From: Vreelandella hamiltonii
GTDB lineage: Bacteria; Pseudomonadota; Gammaproteobacteria; Pseudomonadales; Halomonadaceae
Length of the DNA stretch: 64,000 bases
Assembly (NCBI RefSeq): GCF_014651775.1
Contig: NZ_BMXN01000001.1
Span: 62,001-126,000 of the forward strand
Reading direction: 5' to 3'
The position numbers and the translations under genes were made by a program. Positions within the stretch are counted from its first letter, which is position 1; the number at the start of each line of letters is the position of its first letter. Under the pieces are notes generated by a model. It was not told the origin of the DNA. It was given only the letters and a program-made list of their open reading frames with translations, and made no database searches. Of the stretch, positions 53,324-61,961 are shown piece by piece.

Positions 53324-54694
53324 TTACTGAGTGAAGCGCTGGCAAGCGGGCCAGTGTTTCATCAGCAGGTAGTAGGTCAGCCCGGCAGGGATCAGGCTGG
53401 CGTACCAGGAGACCGATGAGAAGGCGAGGGCGGCTGCGATGCCGACGACCGTGGCGATCAGTGCGGCCTGGTTGATGCCCTGATAAGGGCCGTTTTCATC
53501 GTAGAGCTTGCCGATGTCCAGCGTGCGGCGACGGATGACGTAGTAGTCCACGACCAGGATGGCGAAGATGGGGCCGAGGAAGGCCGAGTAGGTTTGCACG
53601 AACAGCTGCAGGCCTGCGGCCGACTCCGGCTGCACCAGTTTCCAGGGGAAAGTCGCAAAGGCCAGCAGCCCGACGATCACGGCGGCCACCGGAAATTTGA
53701 GCTTGAAGACGTCCATCAGCACGTAGGTGGGCGGCACCACGTTGTTCAGCACGTTGGTGGTCACCTGGGCAAAGGCGATGAAGAGCAGGGTGATCATCAA
53801 CAGCGGGGTGTTATCCACGGCGTTGGCGAACACCTGAATGGGGTCGGCGGTGCCGGTGGCCTGGGACACCATGTAGCCGATCAAGCCCATGAACAGCGTG
53901 CAGGGCAGAATCGACATGGCGTAAAGGGTGGTCAATAGCCCTTGTCCGGTGCCTTTTTTATGTTCACGCGAGTAATCGCTTACATTCAGCATCATGGTGC
54001 TGTAAATGCCCAGAAACAGCATGGTGGCGCTCCAGAAGGGCATGCCCCAGGAGCCTTCCATGGTCAGCAGGCTGGCCGACAGCTCATCGCCATAGCGCTG
54101 CACGGTGGCGTAGAACATGTACATCAGCGAGCAGAGAATAAAAGCGCTGCCGATATTCTCCAGCCACTTGATGCCCTGAAAGCCGAGCACCGAGAGGCCG
54201 ATCTGCAAAAACTGAAAGGTGATGAAGTAGAAGATCAGGTTGTCGAAGCCGAACAGCGTCGCCGACACCATGTTGAGGGCACCGGCCCCAATCCAGCTCT
54301 GGAAGCCATACCACACGATGGCAGGCACGGCGCGCACCAGCCCGGGGATACGCGTTCCGGTGAACCCAAAGGCACTGCGCGCCTGCACCATGAACGGAAT
54401 GCCGTACTTGTAACCGGCGGCGCCATTGATGGCCAGCGCCACGCCGATCACAAAGCAGCCGATGGCGATGGCCAGCGTGGCTTGCAGCAAGTTGAGCGTG
54501 CCCACCACGCTGGAGCCCATGGCGAAGGTGCCAATCGACACGCAGCCACCAAACCAGGCAAGAAAGTAGGAGGTGCGCCCCATGATACGGGTGCTTTGCG
54601 GCGCGAGGCTTTCTGCGCCGACGGCTTTGCTGGCGGCTGACTGCGCCGCGTTGGGTGCTTCTTCTGAGGTAAGAGCAGAGGTAGAAGTGCTCAT
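53324..54694 (-). CDS. NCS1 family purine/cytosine permease-like protein
   Basis: The 456-residue membrane protein has about 12 helices with NGAAGYKYGIPFMVQARSAF, LVRAVPAIVWYGFQSWIGA and DYSREHKKGTG, close to the CodB/cytosine permease branch of NCS1. It is likely a purine or purine-breakdown-product transporter. The start at 54694 follows GAGGACG. It ends 65 bp before the next permease start, so the two may be co-transcribed. Confidence 0.88.
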   Translation of the reverse strand: MSTSTSALTSEEAPNAAQSAASKAVGAESLAPQSTRIMGRTSYFLAWFGGCVSIGTFAMGSSVVGTLNLLQATLAIAIGCFVIGVALAINGAAGYKYGIPFMVQARSAFGFTGTRIPGLVRAVPAIVWYGFQSWIGAGALNMVSATLFGFDNLIFYFITFQFLQIGLSVLGFQGIKWLENIGSAFILCSLMYMFYATVQRYGDELSASLLTMEGSWGMPFWSATMLFLGIYSTMMLNVSDYSREHKKGTGQGLLTTLYAMSILPCTLFMGLIGYMVSQATGTADPIQVFANAVDNTPLLMITLLFIAFAQVTTNVLNNVVPPTYVLMDVFKLKFPVAAVIVGLLAFATFPWKLVQPESAAGLQLFVQTYSAFLGPIFAILVVDYYVIRRRTLDIGKLYDENGPYQGINQAALIATVVGIAAALAFSSVSWYASLIPAGLTYYLLMKHWPACQRFTQ

Positions 54695-54853
54695 GTTACC
54701 GTCCTCGCAAGATTATCGATGTTATTGGTAACCCGGGCAGTAGGCTACCCGGGAGACGCTTGCGGCGTGGCGTGCTGATGCTGATATTCGTCATGTTGTT
54801 ATGATTTTTTGTAGGCGTGCTTTCTTTTACGGCCGGTTGCTGGTGTCAGCTCT

Positions 54854-55612
54854 TCACTGGCGCGTGGGTGGCAGCGTCAGGTCGGAAAAACCTGAAAACT
54901 TGCCGGTAAAGGTTTTGCGGCGCGGGTAATCCAGGTCGCCGTATTTACTGGTCTGCAAGCCCAGCCCGACGAGCGACTCGGCCAGTTTCAGCGCGGCGCT
55001 GACCCCTTCCACCACGGGCAGGCCGACCTCGTGGCTAATGGCCTGGGTCAGGTTGGCCATGCCCCCGCAGCCCAGCACGATGGCGCCAATGCCATCTTCG
55101 TCGCGGGCACGGCAGCACTCCTGCACGATACGGCTGAACGCCGCGTCCGGATGATCTTCCAGATCCAGTACGGGAATCTCGGCGGCGCGGATGCGGCGGC
55201 AGTGGTGGCGAAAGCCGTACTGCTCCAGCAGGTGCTCGGCGATGATGCCGGTGCGTCCCAGCGTCGTCACAATGGAGAAGCGAGTGCTGATCAGCGTGGC
55301 CATATGAAAGGCGGCTTCGGCAATGCCGATCACCGGAGCGCGAGTCAGCTCGCGAGCGGCCAGCAGGCCAGGGTCGCCAAAGCAGGCCACCACGTACGCA
55401 TCGATACCGCCTTCGCGTTCGCCTTTCAGAACTTCTTCGGCAACGCCTACTGCGCTCACCGCTTCATCGAAGTGGCTTTCGATGGAGACCGGGCCAGCCT
55501 CGGGTTGCGTCGCGCTGATGAGGGTCCCCGGTGCTGCCAGCTTGTCGGCGGCTTGACGAATGGTTTCCGTCATGGCCGCCGTGGTATTGGGGTTGATCAG
55601 ACGTATATGCAC
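54854..55612 (-). CDS. hpxA: Asp/Glu-hydantoin racemase family, probable allantoin racemase, GTG start
   Basis: The 252-residue protein has RLINPNTTAAMTETIRQAA, VVACFGDPGLLAARELT (first catalytic-cysteine region) and VLGCGGMANL (second cysteine region) of the Asp/Glu/hydantoin racemase superfamily. In a urate cluster it is probably HpxA-type allantoin racemase, making S-allantoin for the pathway. GTG 55612 gives the family start VHIRLINPN; a TTG at 55636 is a less likely alternative. TTGTATACAA lies 36 bp upstream. Confidence 0.8.
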   Translation of the reverse strand: MHIRLINPNTTAAMTETIRQAADKLAAPGTLISATQPEAGPVSIESHFDEAVSAVGVAEEVLKGEREGGIDAYVVACFGDPGLLAARELTRAPVIGIAEAAFHMATLISTRFSIVTTLGRTGIIAEHLLEQYGFRHHCRRIRAAEIPVLDLEDHPDAAFSRIVQECCRARDEDGIGAIVLGCGGMANLTQAISHEVGLPVVEGVSAALKLAESLVGLGLQTSKYGDLDYPRRKTFTGKFSGFSDLTLPPTRQ

Positions 55613-55647
55613 GTTCGGGTACTCTTGTGTGAACAATATTTTCTATC

Positions 55648-55657
55648 TTGTATACAA
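55648..55657. promoter_or_regulatory. TTGTATACAA operator, racemase side
   Basis: A perfect 10-bp palindrome lies 36 bp upstream of the racemase GTG start. Confidence 0.7.
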
Positions 55658-55829
55658 AAATAGGGCGGTTTTTAGCCAAGTGCAAGGGACTAATGCACTT
55701 GATGCTCTCGATATGGGTTGACCAATCGTTCAGGTTTCAATAGCTTGGCTCAGCAGGGGCCGTCAAAGCGTCGAGAACTCAAATGATTAGCCCTGCGCTG
55801 CATTGCAGGCGCCGGTTAAAATGACTATT

Positions 55830-55839
55830 TTGTATACAA
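55830..55839. promoter_or_regulatory. TTGTATACAA operator, puuE side
   Basis: A perfect second copy lies 36 bp before puuE. With the site at 55648 it brackets the divergent promoters. Confidence 0.7.
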
Positions 55840-55874
55840 ACTAAAATGCGCTGCCTCGCTAAAGGAGCCCGACC

Positions 55875-56801
55875 ATGTCTTCCCATTACCCGCGTGACCT
55901 GATTGGCTACGGCCCAACGCCCCCTCATGCCCAGTGGCCCAACGGCGCCAAAATAGCCGTGCAGTTCGTACTCAACTACGAAGAGGGCGCGGAGAATTGC
56001 GTGCTTCACGGGGATGCGGGGTCCGAGCAGTTCCTTTCCGAGATCATCGGGGCAGCCAGCTATCCCGACCGCCACCTGAGCATGGAGTCCATCTACGAGT
56101 ACGGCTCGCGAGCTGGCGTGTGGCGCATTCTGCGCGAATTTGAGCGTCGTGGGCTGCCGCTCACCGTGTTTGGGGTGGCCATGGCGCTGGAGCGCCACCC
56201 GGAGGTGGCGCAGGCGTTCAAGGAGCTGGGCCATGAAGTGGCCTGTCACGGCTACCGCTGGATTCACTATCAGGAAACGCCCGAGCACGTAGAGCGCGAG
56301 CACCTGCAAAAAGCCATGGAGATTTTCCAGCGTCTGTACGGTGAGAAGCCACAAGGCTGGTACACCGGCCGCGATAGCCCCAATACGCGGCGCCTGATAG
56401 TGGATGAAGGCGGGTTTCTCTACGACAGCGATTACTACGGCGACGACCTGCCTTTCTGGACCCGCGTGAGCGACAGCCAGGGTGCCGAGCACCAGCATCT
56501 GGTGGTGCCCTACACCCTGGATACCAATGACATGCGTTTTGCGGCGCCGCAGGGGTTCAATACCGCCGACCACTTCTTTACCTACCTGCGCGACGCCTTT
56601 GATGTACTGTATGCCGAAGGGGAGGAGGCGCCGAAAATGCTTTCGATTGGCATGCACTGCCGGTTGCTGGGCCGCCCGGGCCGTTTCCGTGCGCTTCAGC
56701 GCTTTCTGGACCATATCGAAGCGCATGATCGAGTATGGGTTGCCCGCCGGGTCGATATCGCTCGTCACTGGGCCGAACACCACCCCGCACCGACTCAGTA
56801 A
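55875..56801 (+). CDS. puuE: Allantoinase PuuE (polysaccharide-deacetylase fold)
   Basis: The 308-residue enzyme hydrolyses allantoin to allantoate. It has the NodB-like fold with ALERHPEVAQAFKELGHEVA, HGYRWIHYQ, GWYTGRDSPNTRRL and DSDYYGDDLPFW, matching PuuE rather than the amidohydrolase AllB. The start at 55875 follows AAAGGAG. It is followed after 22 bp by an RpiR-type regulator. Allantoate amidohydrolase (AllC), the next enzyme, is not in this window. Confidence 0.94.
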   Translation: MSSHYPRDLIGYGPTPPHAQWPNGAKIAVQFVLNYEEGAENCVLHGDAGSEQFLSEIIGAASYPDRHLSMESIYEYGSRAGVWRILREFERRGLPLTVFGVAMALERHPEVAQAFKELGHEVACHGYRWIHYQETPEHVEREHLQKAMEIFQRLYGEKPQGWYTGRDSPNTRRLIVDEGGFLYDSDYYGDDLPFWTRVSDSQGAEHQHLVVPYTLDTNDMRFAAPQGFNTADHFFTYLRDAFDVLYAEGEEAPKMLSIGMHCRLLGRPGRFRALQRFLDHIEAHDRVWVARRVDIARHWAEHHPAPTQ

Positions 56802-56823
56802 CCCAAGGATGCGATAGGACACC

Positions 56824-57702
56824 ATGACGCCCCACATAGGACAACGGATTGCCGCCCAATTCGATGCGCTGACGGCCCAGGAGCAGCGGGTCGCCACGTT
56901 CATTCTCGACCATTTCGATGACCTGGCGGTCTACAGCGCCGCCGATCTGGCGCGACTGACGGGGGTATCCAAGTCCACGGTGAGCCGTCTGTTCAAGCGG
57001 CTGGGGTTCGAGAGCTTTCGCACGGTCAAGACCCACGCGCGGCAGCTGCGCAACCTGGGGGTGCCGCTGGTCATCGATGACGATGCCATGCAGGAGGAGG
57101 GCGGCGCACCGTTTCAGCGCCACCTGCAGCGCGAACAGGAGAATCTCCAGCGCTGCCTGGCCAGTTTGCCCCCCGCTACGTTTGCCGACTGCGTCGATGC
57201 GCTGGCGGCTGCCCAGCAGATCGTGGTCATGGGGTTTCGCAACAGCTATCCGCTGGCGTTACATCTGCGCCAGCAGTTGATTCAGGCGCGTGGGCGAGTA
57301 CGCCTGGCGCCTCAGCCCAACCAGTCGCTGGCGGAAGAGATCGTCGATTTGACCGAGCAGGACACCATCGTGCTGTTCGGCTTTCGTCGTCGGCCCACGG
57401 CCTTTGCGGCACTGGTGACGGCCCTGGAGCGTTCGCCCGCCAGGGTGCTGCTGATCGCCGACCCCACCGCCGCCACTTTTGCACCGCAAGTGTCGTGGTT
57501 CATGGAAGTGCCTCTGGAAAGCTTGTCGGCCTTCGACAGCTACGCCACCGCCAATAGCCTGATTTGCCTGCTGGCCAATGCGGTGCTGCATCACAACCTG
57601 AGTGATGGGCGCGAGCGCATCAGTGACATCAGCGACCAGTACGAGGCGCTGAGTGAGCTGGCAGCGCCGGTGATGAGCGTGGATTGGGATGCTCACCAAT
57701 AA
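56824..57702 (+). CDS. MurR/RpiR family transcription regulator
   Basis: The 292-residue protein has an N-terminal RpiR-type helix-turn-helix (FILDHFDDLAVYSAADLARL, then STVSRLFKRLGFESFRTVK) and a C-terminal SIS sugar-isomerase-like domain (VVMGFRNSYPLALHLRQQL; TIVLFGFRRRP). RpiR proteins usually sense phosphosugars, but a purine-related ligand fits here. GAAACTAAAGTTTC-like palindromes before the ABC transporter and allE are candidate operators. It ends before a 15-bp perfect hairpin. Confidence 0.85.
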   Translation: MTPHIGQRIAAQFDALTAQEQRVATFILDHFDDLAVYSAADLARLTGVSKSTVSRLFKRLGFESFRTVKTHARQLRNLGVPLVIDDDAMQEEGGAPFQRHLQREQENLQRCLASLPPATFADCVDALAAAQQIVVMGFRNSYPLALHLRQQLIQARGRVRLAPQPNQSLAEEIVDLTEQDTIVLFGFRRRPTAFAALVTALERSPARVLLIADPTAATFAPQVSWFMEVPLESLSAFDSYATANSLICLLANAVLHHNLSDGRERISDISDQYEALSELAAPVMSVDWDAHQ

Positions 57703-57741
57703 TGGTGCGTGCTGGTTCTTGATGCACCAAATACGAACGTT

Positions 57742-57774
57742 GAGGCCTGTCGAAGCGTTGCTTCGACAGGCCTC
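57742..57774 (+). terminator. Perfect 15-bp hairpin after the RpiR gene
   Basis: GAGGCCTGTCGAAGC and GCTTCGACAGGCCTC pair completely with loop GTT. No T-tract follows, so it may act as a terminator or as a stable mRNA end. Confidence 0.6.
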
Positions 57775-57856
57775 TGCCTGCCTGAAAAACTCTCAACCTG
57801 CTGTTATCCATGTGCTTTGTGCCTGAGTGGCCCTGTAATTGCTCTGCTGAGGCTGT

Positions 57857-57870
57857 GAAACAAAAGTTTC
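57857..57870. promoter_or_regulatory. GAAACAAAAGTTTC palindrome before the ABC transporter
   Basis: The 14-bp word has 5 of 6 matched bases in its arms and lies 101 bp before the binding-protein start. A perfect copy occurs at 60981. Confidence 0.65.
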
Positions 57871-57970
57871 GGACTGTACTTACTTGCAACGAAGCTTTCA
57901 TCACGGCGCTATTCATACGCGACTGTCGCACTCGCTGGCTTGGCCAATCGCATAACTGCAGGAGAGCATC

Positions 57971-58825
57971 ATGGGCACGACCCCTCAGGGCTTTACACAA
58001 TCTATTCAGCACTTCTTGAAACGTTGCCAATCCGGCGTGCTGGCCACCGGTGTGACCGCTGCGCTGGCCGTGGGTGGCGTGGGTGCCAGCACCGCCGTGC
58101 AAGCGGATGCGCTGGAAGCCATCGAATCCCGTGGCACCATACGTATTGCGGTCCCGCAGGACTTCCCGCCGTTTGGTTCGGTCGGCACCGATCTGCAGCC
58201 GCGCGGCTACGATATCGACATGGCCAACTATATTGCCGATGAGATGGGCGTGACGCTGGAGCTGATTACCGTGACCAGCGCCAACCGCATTCCCTACCTG
58301 CAAACGGGCCAGGCGGACCTGGTGATCTCCAGCCTGGGCAAAAATCCGGAGCGTGAAGCGGCAATCGATTTCTCGGAGGCTTATGCGCCTTTCTTCCTGG
58401 GAGTCTTCAGCGCTGACGCCGATGAAAGTATCGCCGGCCCCGACGAGCTGGCCGGTAAAACCATCGGCGTGACGCGGGGCGCCGTGGAAGACATGGAGCT
58501 GACCGAGGTCGCCCCCAGCTCGACCACCATCCGCCGTTTCGAGGACAATGCCACCACCATCTCGGCTTTTCTGTCTGGCCAGGTGGACTATGTCGCGACC
58601 GGCAACGTGGTGGCCGCAGAAATTGCCGAGCGCAACAGTCGCCGCGCACCGACCCTGCTGTATCAACTGCGTGATTCCCCCTGCTATATCGGCCTGAACA
58701 AGAACGAAGCAGCGCTGCAGGCTGAAGTGAACCGGTTGATTGCTCAGGCGCTCGAGGACGGCACCCTGAACGAGTTTTCCCAGCGTTGGTTCAGTGCCGA
58801 CCTGCCCGACGGCTTTGGTAGCTGA
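57971..58825 (+). CDS. Amino-acid-type ABC transporter substrate-binding protein
   Basis: The 284-residue periplasmic protein (family 3) has a long signal region ending STAVQA (about residue 45), followed by DALEAIESRGTIRIAVPQDF and GYDIDMANYIADEMG. It delivers a polar solute to the permeases that follow. Position suggests a purine-breakdown or ureido compound, which sequence cannot decide. The ATG at 57971 follows AGGAGAG. Confidence 0.88.
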   Translation: MGTTPQGFTQSIQHFLKRCQSGVLATGVTAALAVGGVGASTAVQADALEAIESRGTIRIAVPQDFPPFGSVGTDLQPRGYDIDMANYIADEMGVTLELITVTSANRIPYLQTGQADLVISSLGKNPEREAAIDFSEAYAPFFLGVFSADADESIAGPDELAGKTIGVTRGAVEDMELTEVAPSSTTIRRFEDNATTISAFLSGQVDYVATGNVVAAEIAERNSRRAPTLLYQLRDSPCYIGLNKNEAALQAEVNRLIAQALEDGTLNEFSQRWFSADLPDGFGS

Positions 58826-58833
58826 GGGTCGTC

Positions 58834-59511
58834 ATGGGGCCAACACTCGATTTCTTGACCCTGTTGCCCTACGTCGGTGAGCTGATCAAAGGCTTGACCA
58901 CCACGGTCATCTTGACCGTGGTGACCACCTTGACCGGTTTGGCACTGGCGGTAGCGGTAGCTTATCTGCGGGTAAACGGTCAGCCTTGGGTACGCTGGGG
59001 GCTGGGCGGTTATGTCGAAGTCATTCGTAATACTCCGTTCATCGTGCAACTGTTCTTTATCTTTTTTGGTCTGCCTGGCTTGGGCATCAAGCTGGACGCC
59101 ATCACCGCGGCGTTTATCGCCATGACCCTGAACCTTGCCGCGTACAGTGCCGAAATCCTGCGTGCGGGCATCAGTGCCACGGCCAGGGGGCAGTTGGAAG
59201 CCGCCCGAGCGCTGGGCATGAACACCCTTCAGGGGTATCGCCATGTGGTACTGGTACCGGCCTTTGCGCGTGTCTATCCGTCACTGATCAGCCAGTCGAT
59301 CATCGTCATGCTGGGGTCGGCGGTGGTGTCGCAAATTTCGGTCTTCGATCTCACCTACGCGGCCAACTTCATTCAGTCTCGCAACTTCAGAAGTTTCGAA
59401 GTCTATTTGCTGATCACCTTGATCTACCTGCTGCTGGCGTTCGTGATGCGCCGCGTCTTCATGCAAGTGGGTAAACGAGTCTTTGCCTACCAGCAAGGAG
59501 AACAACGATGA
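58834..59511 (+). CDS. Polar amino-acid-type ABC transporter permease
   Basis: The 225-residue membrane protein has about five helices and the HisM/GlnP family EVIRNTPFIVQLFFIFFGLP and AARALGMNTLQGYRHVVLVP (EAA motif). It forms half of the channel with the next permease. The start follows 8 bp after the binding-protein stop, and the end overlaps the next gene by 4 nt. Confidence 0.9.
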   Translation: MGPTLDFLTLLPYVGELIKGLTTTVILTVVTTLTGLALAVAVAYLRVNGQPWVRWGLGGYVEVIRNTPFIVQLFFIFFGLPGLGIKLDAITAAFIAMTLNLAAYSAEILRAGISATARGQLEAARALGMNTLQGYRHVVLVPAFARVYPSLISQSIIVMLGSAVVSQISVFDLTYAANFIQSRNFRSFEVYLLITLIYLLLAFVMRRVFMQVGKRVFAYQQGEQR

Positions 59512-60164
59512 TCGAATTCACCTTCTGGGATATTTTGCGCAACTTGCTGCTGGCGGCCCGCTGGACCGTGGTGCTGTCGTTGATCGCCTTTATCGGCGGG
59601 GCCACGGTGGGGCTGGTATTGACCTTCATGCGCCTCTCCAGCTCGCGCTGGCTGCAACGCTTCACCGCGCTCTACGTGGATGTATTTCAGGGCACCCCGC
59701 TGCTGATGCAGCTGTTCCTGATCTTTTTCGGAGCGGCGGCGCTGGGATACCCCGTGTCTGCTTGGCTGGCGGCCTCCGTGGCCCTCACGCTGTTCAGCAG
59801 CGCCTTCCTGTGTGATATCTGGCGGGGCTGCCTGGAAGCCGTTGCCAAGGGGCAGTGGCATGCCGCTCGGGTGCTGGGCATGAATTACTTCCAAACCATG
59901 CGCCATGTCATCCTGCCCCAAGCGCTGCGGCTTTCGGTACCGCCCACGGTCGGTTTTTCGGTACAGGTCATCAAGGGCACCGCGCTGGCCTCGATCATTG
60001 GCTTCGTCGAGCTGACCAAGGCGGGCACGATGCTCAACAACGCCACCTTTGAACCATTCACCATCTTTGCCCTGGTGGCCCTTCTGTATTTCGCGCTGTG
60101 CTACCCGCTGTCCTGCTACGCGCGCCATTTGGAGAAAAAGCTCTATGACGCTGGTCTGCGTTGA
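59508..60164 (+). CDS. Second polar amino-acid-type ABC permease
   Basis: The 218-residue membrane protein has VDVFQGTPLLMQLFLIFFGA and AARVLGMNYFQTMRHVILPQ, the EAA motif of the second subunit. Its end overlaps the ATPase start by 20 nt. Confidence 0.9.
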   Translation: MIEFTFWDILRNLLLAARWTVVLSLIAFIGGATVGLVLTFMRLSSSRWLQRFTALYVDVFQGTPLLMQLFLIFFGAAALGYPVSAWLAASVALTLFSSAFLCDIWRGCLEAVAKGQWHAARVLGMNYFQTMRHVILPQALRLSVPPTVGFSVQVIKGTALASIIGFVELTKAGTMLNNATFEPFTIFALVALLYFALCYPLSCYARHLEKKLYDAGLR

Positions 60165-60873
60165 TAACGTTCACAAAGCCTTTGGTGACCTGGAAGTGCT
60201 CAAGGGAATCGACCTCTCCGTTGCTCAGGGCGAAGTGGTGGCCATCATTGGCCGAAGCGGGTCGGGCAAAAGTACTCTGCTGCGCTGCCTCAATCAGCTC
60301 GAACAGCACGACAGCGGCGAGATCACCATTGCCGGTCAAGCGCTGGATGCGGGTGTCATGTCCCCCCGTGAGCTGAGCGAAAACGTAGGCATGGTCTTTC
60401 AGAGCTTCAACCTGTTTCCCCACAAAACGGTGGGGGAAAACGTGTGCCTGGCCCCCGTCGTGGTGCGCGGCGAGAAGCGCGACGAGGTCGAGAGAATCGC
60501 CCGTGAAGTGCTGAGCAAGGTCGGCCTGGCCGACAAGTACGATGCCTACCCGGCACAGCTTTCCGGTGGCCAGCAACAGCGGGTGGCCATTGCTCGGGCG
60601 CTGGCCATGCGGCCCAAGGTACTGCTCTGCGACGAAGTGACCTCTGCCCTGGACCCGGAGCTGGTGGGGGAGGTGCTGCGCGTGCTGGAGGCGCTGGCGG
60701 CGGAAGGCATGACGTTGATTCTGGTCACCCATGAAATGGGCTTCGCCAGAGACGTGGCAGATCGCGTGGTATTCATGCACCAGGGGCGCATCCATGAAGA
60801 GGGCGAGCCGGGCGAACTGTTCAGCCGCCCCCAGACCGCCGAGCTGAAGCAGTTTATCTCGGCGGTGCTGTAG
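60145..60873 (+). CDS. Amino-acid-type ABC transporter ATP-binding protein
   Basis: The 242-residue ATPase has Walker A GRSGSGKST, the Q-loop VGMVFQSFNLFPH, the signature LSGGQQQR, Walker B VLLCDEVTSALD and the switch histidine TLILVTHEMGFARD. It energises the transporter. The start at 60145 overlaps the permease stop; the longer frame from 60049 is not used. Confidence 0.95.
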   Translation: MTLVCVDNVHKAFGDLEVLKGIDLSVAQGEVVAIIGRSGSGKSTLLRCLNQLEQHDSGEITIAGQALDAGVMSPRELSENVGMVFQSFNLFPHKTVGENVCLAPVVVRGEKRDEVERIAREVLSKVGLADKYDAYPAQLSGGQQQRVAIARALAMRPKVLLCDEVTSALDPELVGEVLRVLEALAAEGMTLILVTHEMGFARDVADRVVFMHQGRIHEEGEPGELFSRPQTAELKQFISAVL

Positions 60874-60980
60874 AAATCGAGGCTCGGAGTTAGCGGCCTC
60901 AGGGGCAGAGCGGGAGCCCGGTAATGCCTGCCCTAAAGGGTTGAACAGTGCTAGTCGGGAATCTATAGCGCTATTTTCAT

Positions 60981-60994
60981 GAAACTAAAGTTTC
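60981..60994. promoter_or_regulatory. Perfect GAAACTAAAGTTTC palindrome upstream of allE
   Basis: GAAACT, AA, AGTTTC is a perfect inverted repeat 100 bp before allE. Nearby GTTTC-containing words at 61012-61024 may be further half-sites. Confidence 0.7.
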
Positions 60995-61064
60995 TATATT
61001 CATCATATTTGGAAGCTTTGTTTCATGAGTGGCTCGGTATAAGCTTCTAGTTAGTGCCATATTC

Positions 61065-61074
61065 TCGTATACAA
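61065..61074. promoter_or_regulatory. CGTATACAA operator-like site upstream of allE
   Basis: TCGTATACAA, with the conserved core GTATACAA, lies 20 bp before the allE start, close enough to block translation or transcription. It is the weakest of the four TGTATACA-type sites. Confidence 0.55.
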
Positions 61075-61093
61075 AAACGTCAGGGAGGCCCCC

Positions 61094-61924
61094 ATGCCAG
61101 CCAATTACTATGCGCCCACCGGCGGACACCCGCCGCAAACTCAGTTGACCGCCGACCGTGCCGTTTTCACGGAAGCCTATGCGCTGATCCCCAAAGGGGT
61201 GATGCGCGATATCGTGACCAGCAACCTGCCTTTCTGGGAAGGCACGCGGCTGTGGGTATTGGCGCGTCCGCTGTCCGGGTTTGCAGAGACGTTCTCTCAA
61301 TACATCATGGAAGTGCAGCCCGAGGGCGGCAGCGACAAGCCTGAGCTGGACCCTCAGGCAGAAGGGGTGCTGTTCATCGTGGAAGGAGAGCTGACGCTGA
61401 CATTGGCTGGCGAGCGTCATCTCATGGGCCCTGGCGGCTACGCCTTCATTCCCCCCGGCAGCCACTGGCAGGTTCGCAACGAGTCCCGCGAGCCGGTGCG
61501 CTTCCATTGGGTTCGCAAGGCCTATGAGTTCGTCGAGGGGCTGGACGTACCGCCGGCCTTCGTCACCAACGAGCAGGAGATCGCACCGATCGAGATGCCG
61601 GGCACGGAAGGGCGCTGGGCAACGACGCGCTTTGTCGAACCTGGCGATGTGCGCCACGACATGCACGTCAACATCGTGACGTTCCAGCCCGGTGGCGTGA
61701 TTCCGTTCGACGAAACCCACGTGATGGAGCACGGGCTCTACGTGCTGGAAGGCAAGGCGGTCTACCACCTCAACCAGCAGTGGGTAGAAGTGGAAGCGGG
61801 GGACTTCATGTGGCTACGGGCGTTCTGCCCTCAAGCCTGTTATGCAGGTGGGCCTGGCCCGTTCCGTTATCTGCTGTACAAGGATGTGAATCGTCACGCG
61901 GCGCTGCGCCTTGGCGCTCGCTGA
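61094..61924 (+). CDS. allE: (S)-Ureidoglycine aminohydrolase AllE
   Basis: The 276-residue bicupin enzyme releases ammonia from ureidoglycine to make S-ureidoglycolate. Two cupin domains are visible, HWQVRNESREPVRFHW and EAGDFMWLRAFCPQACY, with metal-ligand residues (H and E) expected in the second cupin (HDMHVNIVTFQPGG). The start at 61094 is supported by CAGGGAGGC upstream. It is followed by allA after 37 bp. Confidence 0.9.
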   Translation: MPANYYAPTGGHPPQTQLTADRAVFTEAYALIPKGVMRDIVTSNLPFWEGTRLWVLARPLSGFAETFSQYIMEVQPEGGSDKPELDPQAEGVLFIVEGELTLTLAGERHLMGPGGYAFIPPGSHWQVRNESREPVRFHWVRKAYEFVEGLDVPPAFVTNEQEIAPIEMPGTEGRWATTRFVEPGDVRHDMHVNIVTFQPGGVIPFDETHVMEHGLYVLEGKAVYHLNQQWVEVEAGDFMWLRAFCPQACYAGGPGPFRYLLYKDVNRHAALRLGAR

Positions 61925-61961
61925 CGCTGGCGCACAAGCACACTGACCACCAGGAGCCATC

